Assembly: GCF_019578655.1 (NCBI RefSeq)
Contig: NC_063261.1
Location: forward strand, 4,720,446 to 4,784,445
DNA from: Ricinus communis
Taxonomy: Eukaryota; Streptophyta; Magnoliopsida; Malpighiales; Euphorbiaceae
DNA: 64,000 nt
Reading direction: 5' to 3'
Part shown: positions 24,330-36,662 of the stretch, one piece after another
Layout: each line of letters begins with the position of its first letter
How positions within the stretch are numbered: the first letter of the stretch is position 1
Program-made: the position numbers and the translations under genes
Notes under the pieces: generated by a model
Databases searched by the model: none
Told to the model about the DNA's origin: nothing
The model's input: only the letters and a program-made list of their open reading frames with translations

Positions 24330-25799
24330 ATGCCAAGAAAATCAAAAGCAAAAGAAGAAAAGTCGACAGCAAATTCAAAGCCTGTTCAAAGTCCAAAGAA
24401 TGAGATTTTACCCTCCTCTTCAAAGCCTATCCGAACCCTGGACCGAAATTATCCAGGAAGAAATTGACAAAAGCAAGGTAGATCCGTACCAATAATAATT
24501 ACAAATTCAGGAGTGGCTTGCACAGCAAGATCCTGAATTTCTAAAAAGGGTCGAAGAATATTCGAAGCAAATGATACAACTTCACCCCTAGGTCTCTCCA
24601 AAGACATCCTCTCCAAACATATCCTCCTCTTCCAACAAGGGTAAAGGTATACTTTCTATCCCTTTTCCAAAACCTGAGATAGAAATTTTCCCTCAAAACC
24701 TATCTCAGAGCTCTCAAAGTGTTTCAAAGCCCAACTCTCAAGAAATAGTTTTGTCACAAACGAAACTTTTCAAATCCAATGAGTATATAGAAAAACAAAA
24801 TTTTCAAAGCATTTTAATTATTGAGGAAGGATTCTGTACAGAAAGCCCCTCAAAACTGATTTTAAAATTTTTCCCTCTAGGATGGTATTTCAAGCCCTGG
24901 AATATTTCAAAACCTCAATCCTACTACCAGTCTATCCTTGAGGTAACTCGTTCTGCAAAGTTCAAACACTTCAAAAAGCACAAAGAGCATAAAGACCCTG
25001 CATATTCTACATGCACCATACAAAGAATCCTTCACCCTTCAGATTGGGGGTTGGATTTACACTCATCAAGATCTTTTCCAACTTCCCTCCAAAGAACCTA
25101 CCCATCAAGCTTAAACACTTCTTTCAACTATTGGGATTACCAACAAGCTTGGTTTAATACCTTTCTTCTTCAAAACGAAGGACAAAGCCATTCCTGGCTT
25201 TTCTACTTCGATACAAGCTCAATCCAAACTTCAAAGATCCCATATTAGTTTAAACAATGGTGGAATTTTTATGGTAATATTCCTGAGACCATAATTCCAG
25301 AAGTTCTACCTCTGTTTAACCTATTCAAAGCCCACTATAAACCAAATAAAATAGAAAGACGTTTTTCCCCTTTACTTCTATTTTATTCAAACTTTTTTCT
25401 CTCCTAGATATGTGTATGGTATTTCCATTTCAATCAAGCAGTAGATGGAGAAATCATCCTTGCCCGAAGATTCAAAGTCAAATGGTGGGATAAATTTAAC
25501 CACCAAGAAAAATTATCTCTAAAGTTGGTACAAAGTTTCCTTTCAAAGAATAGCTTTTTGCCACCTCCGAAAGAACAGACCACTTTCCTAGCACAGAAGT
25601 CCTTCATTATTCCAAAGCTAGCGGCGGTTGAAACAGAAGAAGATTTCTTACAATTGATCAAACAGTTGTCGGAAACCGCCTCTTCCAAAGGAAAATCGAA
25701 AGCTTCATCTTCCTCTTCTAGCACCAGCTCAGCAGCAATAGACCTAGATGGTGACTCGAACGAAGATGATTGTTTTGGGATATTCAAGCCCATCAAATG
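24330..25799 (+). pseudogene. Viral ORF2, segment D (full-length but broken)
   Basis: The only segment that runs through the whole ORF2. Past the point where B and C break off (about 25020) it shows the previously missing C-terminal half. This half ends in a Ser-rich, acidic tail (SSSSSTSS then DLDGDSNEDD) at 25800. It is broken by an extra C near 24437, a stop near 24590 (GAG to TAG), a stop near 25247 and another near 25407. The 25525-25800 part is open. Together the segments imply an ORF2 of roughly 490 codons. Confidence 0.8.
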
Positions 25800-26064
25800 A
25801 CACCTCTGTAAACCTTTGGGTTGAAAACTAGAAATGGCAGCCCAAAATATTTATGTAATGGGCCAAATGCCCAATAATAATAATAAAAAAAAGAGTCATT
25901 TAAAAAGAAAAAAGACAAAAGACTCTTTAAAAGATTCTTCTCCAAAGCGTGGCAGACAACTTCTGCAAAAGTCATGGAGCATCTTACTCCATTATCAAAA
26001 GAATATAAAAGACGTGGACCCCTCATTCCACTATGAAGAGCATCCAAAGCTTCAAGGCTGAAGA

Positions 26065-26080
26065 CCTCTATAAATAGAGG
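26065..26080 (+). promoter_or_regulatory. Viral TATA box of the pregenomic promoter
   Basis: CCTCTATAAATAGAGG is a near-perfect palindrome around TATAAATA. It lies about 270 bp after the ORF2 end, in the intergenic region where caulimovirids place their full-length transcript promoter. The first roughly 250 bp of the transcript leader follow before the viral sequence ends. Confidence 0.7.
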
Positions 26081-26331
26081 AGTTTTCCAAAGAAGAAGGC
26101 AGACTGAAAAATAATAAGAGACTCTTGTATTCTTCAGGTCATACCATTAGAAATATAGTGAGAAAGGAGAGAGTATGAGAGTGATAGTGAGAAAACCACC
26201 TTCCTCTTGTATTCAATTCCTTTTGTAAGTTATATTTCTTTTGTTTAAAGCTTTTCTTCCAAAGTTTGTATATTTGTTCATTTATTAATAAATTTATCAT
26301 CTTATCTTCCATTCTTGTTTAAGATTTAACA

Positions 26332-26357
26332 ATATATATATATATATATATATATAT
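26332..26357. repeat. (TA)n tract at the right viral/host junction
   Basis: About 13 TA units. They separate the viral leader from the right-hand copy of the host direct repeat. Florendovirus insertions are reported to favour TA-rich DNA. Confidence 0.85.
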
Positions 26358-26800
26358 TTGAATGGATTAGTATATATGATTTTCATGAATGACGAATATT
26401 AATTAACAAATTAATTAATATTATGGCTATAAATGATGGATGTCTATATCAGTTATAAAAAAAATTTCAAAATATGTATCACAAATACAATAAAAACTTT
26501 CATAAATAATTAATATTTTTATTTGAGAATATTGATGAACATTATATATACACAGACAATGAACACTACAGTATTAGATAATGAACATCTAATACAAAGA
26601 CAATTAATTATTATAGAATATTACATCTAATGGATATTATATATATAAAAATTGAACATATTATTACATGTAAATAAATAAAAAAATTAATATGTAAATT
26701 TTTTTTGACATGTGTTATTATATTCTAACACATATAATTTTTCATTTTGACACTTGTACTTATTATTAACACGTAGAATTCAAGTTTATGTATAATTTTG
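26345..26800 (+). repeat. AT-rich direct repeat, right copy
   Basis: Counterpart of 20030-20577 in the same orientation. It begins with TTTGAATGGATTAGTAT and ends at TTCAAGTTTATGTATAATTT, with substitutions and small gaps throughout. Confidence 0.85.
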
Positions 26801-26974
26801 TTGTTTTTCTATTATTTTATTTATAATTTTTATATTTTTTTATTAATACAATCTTAAAATATAAAAAAATTAACGAAATTTATTATTATTTTTAAATATT
26901 TTAATTATTATAAAATATTAAAAAATCTATTTAATTTTATATATATATATTTAATTTATATTATCATTTATAAT

Positions 26975-27270
26975 CAAAATAATTACAATGGTCGTACAAC
27001 AGGCGAGTAAAGGATTAGCTTTCATAAATATATAAAAATATTCAAAAATATTATTTTTAATATAATATTAATTTTAAACTCAATTTATTATAATTTTAAA
27101 AAATAAAAATCTCATTATAAAAAATAAACACACATGTCAAAATAAAAATCTTTAAAATACTGACGGTAAAATAATTACAATAGTCGTATTACATGCAAAT
27201 AAACAACTCACTTTTTAAATATATAAAGAACTTATTTAATATATAATTTTTATTATAATATAAATTTGTA
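26975..27270 (+). repeat. Diverged AT-rich tandem repeat, about 195-bp period
   Basis: AAAATAATTACAATGGTCGT at about 26975 recurs as AAAATAATTACAATAGTCGT near 27169. The rest of the unit is alignable but diverged. The tail AATTTATTTTATTATAATTT also resembles the DNA just left of the virus. Confidence 0.55.
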
Positions 27271-29056
27271 TAAATTTATTTTATTATAATTTAAAAAATT
27301 AAAAGGACATACACATGCCTACAACTTCACATTAAAACACATACCAAAATAAAAATAAATTGTTTGGATATCCTACTGTCTAATGCCTAGTCAGAGATCT
27401 ATTCCTGCATTTTACAATTTAAAAGAAAGTGAAGTATGGTTCCCTCCCCACACGTGTGTAAAGAGTCTGATTCATGAATCGAAATTCATATTATAAGCAT
27501 TCATGGTTGATAGCTAATAAATTAAACTATTATATAAAATTTTATTTAACTGTTAGTATATTAACAGATTATAAAAATATAATTTATTGTTAAATATAAT
27601 TTATTTTATTTTATTATATTTAACAATATAAATTAATAAAAATAATTTATTATAATTAAAAATATTATAGTTAATTATATTTATTTATAAAAAATTATTA
27701 AAATTATTTTAAAAATATAAATATAAATATAAATTCTATTAATAAAAGTTTCTAATTTTAAATATTATAATTATTTAATTATTAAAAGAATTTTAAGATA
27801 ATAATAATCTATTATAAAATATAAAAATTTAAGTATATGAAATTAATTTGAAGTTATTATTAATTAATTTTAATAAAAATAATAATATTACATAAATTAA
27901 ATCAGCTATCAGCTGATAAAAAAATCTAAAATAAAACCGATATAATCAGTAAATACTAAATCAGTTAAGCTGTTTTTTCTTAAGTTTTTATCAAATATTT
28001 TAATATAGTTATTCAATAATGAAAAATATCAGCTTAAATTTATGAATCAAAAACTTTTAATATGTGTTAATATTTGATAATGTCTATAAATAGAACACAC
28101 TTAAATTAGTGAAGATGACAATTATATCCATTTTGCAGACTAAGTAAAAAATTAAAAACAAATAAAAAGGTTAAAATGCAAACGTTATAAGTAATTTTGT
28201 TCATTTGCACAATCTCTTTCATGTAGGGAGAGAAAGTACAGGGACAAATTTTTTGTACAATTAACATGCTTTGAATTTTCTAATTAAATTACTACTATTC
28301 TCACCGTTATCTTGAGCATTTTAGCATATCTATTGATATGCGTAAAGAATTCTGGATCACTTTATTTTTTTCATTCTAAATTTATTTTCCATTCCATTTT
28401 GCTATGGCTCCAGTGATTTTTTTTATCGAAAAAGATTTTATTCTTTAGAGGATCTATCGAGTCCGTATAGCCCTAAATAAAAATAAAAAAATTTAAAAGA
28501 GGTGAAATTCTTTTTCCTTTATGCAAAAGTGTATAAACTATAAAAACGAGTCAAAATGGATTATTGTTAATTTAATATTATAATATAACTATATTAGATA
28601 TTATAATAATTATATTATATATTATAATATAATTATATTATAGATTATATAAATTTATATTATAGATTAATAGACGTGATTTTACAAAAAATATTTTTTT
28701 TTAAAAAGAGAAATATTATTTTTCTCAATGCTAAAAAATAGCATTTACTTATTTATATAACAGATCGTATGGTGGGTTAATAAGTCTATGAAATTGGCTC
28801 TGTATCAATGGAATCTCATCATCCATACATAACGAATTGGTGTATAATTTTTCACTAAATATCTTTTCTCTTTTTCTTATTTTTAGTTTCATCTCAAACT
28901 ATATAATTTGTATTTTAAAAAATATTATTTCACATAATTGTTTAAGGCTTAAAGTCTTATCAAAATTAAATTCCACCAATAGACTTATATTCTTCTCAAG
29001 AAAGTCCAAAAAAATTTCCCACATGACAAGTTTGTTACGCTCCTTCAATGATTAAA
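27271..29056. other. AT-rich intergenic spacer
   Basis: Extremely AT-rich, with runs of TTATTA/AATAAT and no frame that looks like a protein. The 72-codon plus-strand frame at 28837 has ordinary AT-rich composition (Phe/Ile/Asn/Ser) and no homology that I recognise. Confidence 0.6.
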
Positions 29057-31951
29057 TGTAATATCTGGAATTTCTCTTTTAATAATAATAATAATAATAT
29101 TATTATTAGTAATAATTAATAATGAGTTTTATTTAAATTAATATTACTTTATTTTCAATTGATTTAATTGGGATGATTTAAAATAGAATTTCAATGCTAG
29201 ATAAAAATGAGAGAATTATTTTTTTCTATCTAATTAGTTTGATTTTTAAGAAATTAATTAAGTAAATTCCTTGAAAAATAAATTATATTTTTGGTCACTT
29301 AATTTTCTCCCCATATGAATATATGAATTAAATTCTATATTTGAAAGTTATGAAAGAATTGGTAAATAATATTTTTTATAAAAAAATTTATTGGGGAATA
29401 GCAAATTTTAGTTAGTTAATGGTGTTGATTTTAATTAGGAAGTAGTTAGTAAATTGATTAATTAAGTTAATTAAGTGTTAGGATTAAATTGACAATTAAT
29501 TTTAGAATAAATATTAAAAATATAATTGCTTTAATTTAGGGTTTTAAATGAAAATTTACATGGTTGGTATTTTTGTAATTAAATGTGTCGGTAAGGATAT
29601 TTTTGTAATTTCACATTTAAAAACAAAGGTAAGTAATTCTCTATTTTTAATAATTGTAATTTGACCCAAATTAAATAGTTAGGGGGTTAATTGAAAAGTT
29701 AAAAAAAAGTTGGTGGATTAAACAGAAATTTTACAGGGCAAAATTGTTAGTAATTAAAAAAGATGAGGGACTGAATGGTGAAGAAGAGAAATTCAGGGAC
29801 CAAATATCGATATAGAGAAAGAAAGAAAAAGAAATGATAAGAGGTGATCAGGGAGAGAGAAGAGAAGAGAGGGAGTCGACTGACGTCCATGGCGGGGAAA
29901 GAATGAGGCCCCGCCGGAGCGAGGTGGTAGTGGCTGGAGGTGCAGCGGAGGCCAGCGAGTGCAGTGGTAGTGGCGGCAGCAGTTGCAGGCGGCGAGGAGT
30001 GGCGGAAAACACAAGGAAGCGGCAACGGCTTTCCAACGCCGTTCCGGGTGTTTCCGGCATCTAATGGCGGCGATTTTGGTCTCAAAATGACTGGTGAGTT
30101 GAGTGCTTCCTTTTGGGAGTAGCAGCATCGGCGTTGGTGGCCGGAGGAAGGAGTTCCGATAAAGTGATAGCAACTGAGTTTTTGGACTTTTCCGGCCGTC
30201 TCCGGTGAGCTTTGGCCGATCGGTGGGCATATCCGGACTCCCTTAAGCTCAAGCTTTTCAATGGCACCGGTTTCTCGGTGATCGGACTCCGTTTGAAAAT
30301 CGACGGTCGATATCGTCTGTAAATTTCTCCGGATGATTGGGGATCGAATCGGAAGATCAGGGGTTGGGATCATTATCGCTACTGTCAAGGATCGTCGATC
30401 GGACTCCAAAGTAAATTTGGAGGCGAGTCGACTAAATGATCAAGCGTCTTAGTAATTCTCTAATCTGTTGATTTTATAGTTTGTTGAGAAAATTTATGTG
30501 ATTAATTATTGTGTTGAGCATTAGAAAAATTACGTGCGGTTTGTTGTCGAAATAATAAATTGTCAGATCGTCTGCCAATAATCGTGATTTATGATGTGTA
30601 GCGAAGTCGGGAAAAATAATGAAGTCTTGATGACCCGACTCCTGTTAAATAAATTATTGAAATTTGAAGTGTTTTCTGGTAGGTTCTGGACTTGTTTTAC
30701 GAGGGGTAGACGTCTGTGTTTAGGAGAGGTTCTGCCAAATTTTCGATAGAATTTACCCGAGTCGAAATTCTTAGACAGTTAATTCTATGAATCTAGGCCT
30801 AGGGTTATTTATCAAATGTTTTACTTTTTCTGATTGAATTATTCCTGTGATTAGATAAATCCGTCAGTTCGGCTCGCTCCACCCGAAGCATCGGAGCGGA
30901 GCTAGGAGGTCGTCAGAATTGTGAGTTAAAGTCATATATCTGTTTACATGTGTCATGCTAAGATTTTATGTAATAGTTCTGATTAAATGATTTAATAATT
31001 TTAATTATTTATTTAATTACTATTCATATATGTATCGTTTTATGCATCAATGCTATTGTGAATGCAAGTTGACTCGGGATGAGACGACAATAGAACATGC
31101 CACTTGATGGATTGCATCAAGGCCGCGTGCACACCGGTATGAATCTGAGGCAGATAGTAAAAGGTAAATTTAGGACTTGCCCAGGTCGAGTTTAACTCTC
31201 TGGGCTTAGTAGAGTGAGTTCGCCGGAATAAAGGTCCCTGGTCAAGCATTGCTCTCTAGGCGCCGGCTTTGTTGGAAATTTTAGTGACCATACTGGATTT
31301 AAGGACCTTGGTCGAACTTCGCTCTCTGGGCGCAAGTTTTGTTGGAACGAGAGAGCTAAAAGGCTAAGAGTGATAGTGATGGGGATTAGGGTTCTACTGA
31401 GGTACTATGTCCCGTAGTATATAAAATTCATTTTATAAGAAGCATGGCATGACACGTGTTTTTACATGACTTAATATTTTATTTTAAATTAAACAAATGT
31501 GTTATTGAAGTGTTTGCATTTTATTTTTGGATATATGATTTTAACTCACTCTCGAGACTGACAGTCTCAGTTTCACTGTTTTTCAGGTGTTGCTAGCTTT
31601 TCTACAGTTCTTTTCATCTAGCAGCCCGATTTCTTCATCTTCGGATTTAAAGTAACTAACCTTTTTTGGTATGTTTGACTTTTAAAATTCCAGAACCTCC
31701 ACAGTAGAAATTTCAAATTTATCATTTTGTAAATTTATGTAAATTCAGGTCTTGCTTAATTATGCTGGCAGATTGAATTTAATATATAGTACCTGATGAT
31801 TTAAGGTTAATTCTGGAAAGGTGCCAATGGACAGAGTCCGAATTACATTTTGTTTGAGTTAGTGAATAGTCAAGTTTACTACGGGATTTGGTGGACTTAT
31901 GCCTACCTATTTCTTAATGCTGGTCACGGGTCCACAGATCGGGTCATGACA
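29057..31951 (+). mobile_element. 2.9-kb non-coding LTR-like element (solo LTR or LARD)
   Basis: Starts TGTAATATCTGGAATTT and ends GGGTCATGACA, the usual TG...CA form of a large plant gypsy-derived LTR family. AT-rich arms enclose a GC-rich segment (about 29830-30430) and a block of 70-bp repeats. No gag or pol domain and no second LTR are present in the window. The flanks are ATTAAA on the left and ATTAAC on the right, a near but not exact target duplication. The open frames in the GC-rich part are on both strands and have low-complexity composition, so I do not call a gene. Confidence 0.6.
31171..31346 (+). repeat. Three diverged 70-bp tandem units
   Basis: Units begin near 31171, 31231 and 31301. 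Each contains a form of AGGnCnTGGTCnA followed by GCTCTCTnGGCG; the second and third also share TTTTGTTGGAA or CTTTGTTGGAA. They lie inside the LTR-like element. Confidence 0.7.
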
Positions 31952-33039
31952 ATTAACTTAGATTTAATATTCACGCTTTGTACGTCTACAATCACTAATT
32001 GAAGTTATTTTTCAATTTTGATAATTTTTTAAAAAAATAATATTGTATGTTTCTTGTATATTTAATTAAAACACACATTGAATTAAACATGCATAAGTAC
32101 GATTATTTTCAATATAATATTTATATTCTTAAAAATATTTATGGATCTCATTTGTCATTTATCGATAGTGTTAAAGTTACATATCGATATGAATTGTATG
32201 TGCTATTTGACAATAATAATAAAAAAAAGAAAGTATATTTCAGATTGTGCATATTACTATTGATATGCTCGTAATGGATACATAACAATACTTTATCCAT
32301 TAATATATACACTAAAATAATAATAATACACAAAATATTAAAAAAAAAAAAGCTTATTTAACTTTGATCAATGTCTTAATTAATTAATCAAAATAAATTT
32401 TAAAATGCAATAATGACATTGTACTCTAACAATTTTCTCAAACTAAAATAAATCTAACACTTACTTGATAAAATAAGATGAATCTCAATTTCTGTGATAC
32501 CATTAGAACTTAGGCTCTTTTCTTGACATTTTAATTTGTTTATGGTTTTCTTTTTCTTCATCTGTTGTTTCTTCTTCTAAGTTATTTTTCTTTCAACTTT
32601 GTAGTAGCTTCATTTGGTTCTGAAATTCCTGGTCATTATCAAAATGAAAAGAAAGAAATAGAAAAGTGAGAGAATTAAATTCTATAATATATATATATAT
32701 AACTTGAGTTTTCCTTATTCTGTTGACTGTTCACTTTGTTATTTTGCTCTTTTCCTATAATATTTTCTTGATATTAAAATATGATTAAATATATGTTGTA
32801 ATTAGTAATTTACGAAGTACTTGCTTGTGAAACTGGAGTATGAACAAATAGTGATTCTTTAAAATGAAAATCAAGTATGAACAAGTAGTGATTCCTTGAA
32901 ATGAAAATCATCTGATTTTTCTTTTTCTATGTTTGTTTCCTATTATTAAGAAAAATTGGTTGTTTGAGTACATATGTTAAAGAAAAAAATATAAATAAAT
33001 AAATTTTCAAGTATAGTTTATTATAATTTTTTTATGTAC
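31952..33039. other. AT-rich spacer
   Basis: No convincing coding frame. It includes a short TA run near 32687-32702 and a local duplication of GAACAAATAGTGATTC (32842 and 32880 areas). It may include the 3' end of the neighbouring Helitron, but I see no clear hairpin-CTRR end. Confidence 0.5.
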
Positions 33040-34260
33040 CCGTTGCATAATTTCCATCCTCGATTGTTTTTCCACTTTGTCATTTGGTTGGAAAATTTTG
33101 TTCACGGTGTACTTTTGTGAACCTTCTATATTGTAATCATTCAACTCTATTTTGAATACAAATGTCCTTCCTCAAAGTTCTTGGATGGCGGATGGTGCTT
33201 CATTACTCAATTTTGAATTTATTTGCAAAAAGTTTGATGCACTCCATTCAATGATCTTTTAAGCTTCTTTATTAAAGATTATAAATATAGCACTACATGT
33301 TCCATCTGTGACCTTAACATCTAATTTGTAGCTACAAATACATATAATAATGTTATTATGTTTTCTCTTATTGATTGTAAGTTTTGGAATATAATTATTA
33401 ACCTTATCTACAGATATTCACATTCCATCATAAAAATATGCTCGATCAATGGTCTTAAGCTTGTTGTTGCATGAATTGCATGAAGTATAGTACCAATCAT
33501 AAGTTGTATCAACATGTGAGGTTTTTGCACGGACTGTATGTATCTTTTCATCATCTTGCAACTTGTATTTTTCATTCATTGCTTGTAATATTGTCCTATT
33601 TTTGATTATTTTGAAGTAAACTTTTGTTGCAGCTATTGAAGCTAATGAGTAACCTTAAAAATTTTGGATATTTATTAATGTGACAGTAACTACAAAATAT
33701 CCTTCTTCATGGATCTTTAAGTAATTGCTTACTTGTTTGGCTAACTTCCCCATAATCTAATCTTGATTTATTCTTGCCTTCATGATTTAAAACGTTAATT
33801 TATTTGAGCAAAAAGAAAGTAGATAATTGATATTTTTAAGAGTTGGTTTTCCGTGAACATCAATATAGCCAAGAGGGCCAATTGCACTTAAAGTGCCAAT
33901 AACATCTGAAAAAGAAAAGAATGTAAAGAATTTGTATAGCAGTTTTATAATTGATATTTTTTAAAATAATAAAACAATACTTTTGCTTGTACTTGTAAGA
34001 AATATTATTTAATTCACTCTTTTGCAAAGAAGATCAACATTTGCAAACTAAATTTATATTTTGGAATGATATATAATTGATGGCTCCTATAGTTCTTTTA
34101 CCATAGTTATAAATAGGAATATAATTTTGTATTTATATTGAATTGGCTTGTAATTTCCAGTTGCCGTTCAAATTTTAATGTTCTTCAAAAGATAAATTGA
34201 TCCTTTTGTAAGCAATGTTCTAAATTTCTCAACATAGGTTTAAAAAATCATTGCATGTAT
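33040..34260 (-). pseudogene. Helitron RPA-like single-strand-binding gene, decayed
   Basis: The minus strand reads as an RPA1-like protein in broken frames. The order is ATGNYKPIQ (OB-fold A, about 34160), VIGTLSAIGPLGYIDVHGKP (OB-fold B, about 33870), TYDWYYTSCNSCNNKL (zinc-ribbon start of OB-fold C, about 33490), and VKVTDGTCSAIFIIFNKEA (about 33280). Plant Helitrons often carry such RPA copies beside their Rep/helicase gene. Stops and frameshifts show that it is dead. A cellular RPA1 pseudogene is the alternative, but the helicase relic on the same strand favours a Helitron. Confidence 0.75.
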
Positions 34261-34453
34261 CATCATTTCTTATAAATTATTAAAAATATAATATTAGTTA
34301 TTAAAAATAAATTTATTTTTAAAAAAAATTCAAACTACAAGCAATAAGATTAAATGGAAGGGATTATTTTTTAAAAAAGATTACATTATCTGAAAGTATT
34401 GATTTTACATTATATTTATAAAAGTAGAGGATATAGTTATCACAGATAATATA

Positions 34454-35078
34454 TGGAATAAAGTACAATTTGGCCACTGACATTATTGTTCGGGTTCAAT
34501 TTAGCTTTTTTTTTTTAAATTTGTAAATATTTTAGCTTAAACTTTTACATATTTAGCTCAAATTAACCATATTTGTTTATAAAAATTGAGAGTGTGCCAC
34601 TTTTAGAAAGATAGTGGATATAATAAAAATATTAAAATTTATATTAAATTAAATTATTTAAATTAAAATATACATATATTGATATTTAAATAAAACACAA
34701 TAAAAATAAATATTGCTACTTTCAATATTTTAATTTTTTTTAATAATGATAGCGAAGGAAACAATTACGGTGGTGGTGGTGCTAAGAGCGCTGGAGGTGA
34801 AAATAGTTTCAGCCAGAATAATGGTGGTAATAGTTACTTACTATTTAATTATATTAATTATACTAAAATTATAAAATAGTTTTTAAGTATTATTATAAAT
34901 TTATTTAATTATTTTTTATTTTCAAGAGAGAATGACTTTCACTCTCTCCATTTTTTTCTAAAATAGGGTTAGTTTGAGTCAAATATACAAAGGTTTGGGC
35001 TAAAAAGTCCAAAAATTTGAAAAAAGACTAAATTAAACCTGTGTGACAAAGTAAGTGGCCAAATTGAACTTTATTCCA
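34454..35078. mobile_element. TIR element, copy 1 (about 625 bp, non-coding)
   Basis: The left end TGGAATAAAGTACAATTTGG is the reverse complement of the right end with one mismatch over about 24 bp. TA occurs on both flanks, compatible with a TA target duplication. The interior is AT-rich with a short GC-richer part near 34750-34830. It has no transposase. A second copy lies at 45876-46474. Confidence 0.75.
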
Positions 35079-36519
35079 TAGTATATTCTATTTGATAAAG
35101 AATTTTATAACTTTGTATATTATATTTATAATATTATTAAATTAGTATGTGTTCATCAATCAAAATCATATCATGACTAATAATATATTTTTTACTAAAA
35201 TTTAAAGAATTCTAAATTCTTAATACCCGCATTTTAATTGCTTTATTTAATTTCTTTTTTAGCCGCAGCTCTTTATGCATTATGGATTCGATCTTTAAAT
35301 ATTTTAATGATTTCGATGTTTAAATATCTTAATCAAACATGTAGAAAAAATATAAAAGTATCATGAAATATTTTTTAAAGAAATTTACTCTAAACATATT
35401 TATTAATGTAAGAATTGCCGCATTACTGGGTTATAAGAGCAATAAAGTAATTATTTTTAGTGGATTGGTAATATTTGGATTATTAAATCTAAAGAAAACC
35501 ACAAGTATAGTGTTTGCATACAAGATGTACCTGATGATGAAAGTGATCGAGTGTTTTTCTTTTGAGTTTTGTATTACTTTTGTAGAAGTAAAAGTCATAT
35601 ATTTATATTAAGATGTTCAAATTGATAGTAATATCCTAATAGAATAAGTAAAGGGTATTTATTTATATATAGCAAATTGATAATAACATTATATACTTTG
35701 GAATTTATGATAAACTAATTCATGATATTTTATTATTATCTCAATTAAAATAAATATTTTTGTGATTATCTTTTTTTTAAAGGATGATTATCTTTATCTT
35801 TTAAAATTAATTTAAAACTCAAACTCAATCTCTTTATCACCTTAATAAACTCAATCTCTTTGTTTCTTTTTTAACTTTCTCTTTTGCTTTGTTAGATCAA
35901 AAAGCAAAGAATTATTTGTAGCAAATATAACTATTAAAGGTGATTATATGAACGTGGGATTGCATGCATCACTCTTCGCCTTTTTTTTTTTTGCTTTAAC
36001 AAAATTAAAATTGAGATTCAAAATTAAAAAATACTTTACCTTTTAGTTATCTTCTTGGTGGTGTCCCATGAACTAATCCTCTTCTTTTTATTCTTTTTCT
36101 ATATAATTTGCTTCAATGTATAAATTTTATTTTCTTAAATATATTTAGACTCTTTCAATATTCATATATTTAAAGTCTTATCCTTACTTATATATGATGC
36201 CATGAATTTGATTATTATTTTCTATAATTTTATCTTCTAGGTAGAATAAATTCACACACTAATTATGGTACTTTTACTCCCTTTTTTTTTCTTATTTTCA
36301 ATTGTTTTACAATGTTCAGATATGTTGTAGCAGTAGTTCAACTTTAATACTATAAGAAATGTTTAAAAATTGATCTTACACTAAAAATAAATATAACAAC
36401 TAATATCAATCAAATTATTGATCATCATCATATTTTTGGATGGTTGTTATATCTGTAAAAACCAATAGAAAACAACAGATAGATGAATATTGAGAAAATC
36501 GTTCAACAAATCAAATCCT
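35079..36519. other. AT-rich spacer inside the Helitron relic
   Basis: Lies between the helicase end and the RPA-like gene on the minus strand. I recognise no protein; the 82-codon plus-strand frame at 35363 is hydrophobic and AT-driven. Confidence 0.5.
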
Positions 36520-36662
36520 AAATCTAAATTCAAGTTATGCATCTATTGCATGAGAAATTTCTTGATAACCAATATTTTTAATGACTTCTGGACTTTCAGC
36601 ATCTTCATCCAAACTTAGAATTTTTAATCCTTTATTTGAGGTGACTTTTGAAAGTGCAAAAC
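36520..36662 (-). pseudogene. C-terminus of Helitron PIF1-type helicase, separated by the gypsy insertion
   Basis: Minus strand reads ALSKVTSNKGLKILSLDEDA then a short tail, the helicase motif VI region and C-terminus of Helitron proteins. Its other half ends at 43685 with THGQLF. The two sides abut once the 7-kb gypsy element and one target duplication are ignored. Confidence 0.85.

Larger units (their letters stand above)
20630..26331 (+). mobile_element. Rearranged endogenous pararetrovirus (Caulimoviridae, florendovirus-like)
   Basis: Four partial head-to-tail segments, each with the RNase H end of a caulimovirid polyprotein (ORF1). Each is followed after TGA, AA and ATG by a second ORF with no family I can name. 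Florendoviruses are known to carry such an ORF2 downstream of the RT-RNase H polyprotein, which is the basis of the assignment. Movement protein, coat protein, protease and most of RT are absent. Only the last segment continues through the ORF2 end into an intergenic region with a TATA box. The frames carry stops and indels in at least three of the four segments. The left edge is in the RT-RNase H linker; the right edge meets a TA-repeat. Confidence 0.85.

Noticed and set aside
20630..26331. CRISPR-like or satellite explanation for the repeated block
   Set aside because: The long units encode viral RNase H and ORF2 and are not short spacer-separated repeats; this is plant nuclear DNA.
29747..30409. 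A 220-codon minus-strand frame and several plus-strand frames in the GC-rich block
   Set aside because: Overlapping frames on both strands, low-complexity Arg/Pro/Ser composition, location inside an LTR-like repeat, and no recognisable domain. Best explained by GC content.
35363..35611. An 82-codon hydrophobic plus-strand frame
   Set aside because: AT-driven composition in a dead Helitron region, with no start context or homology.
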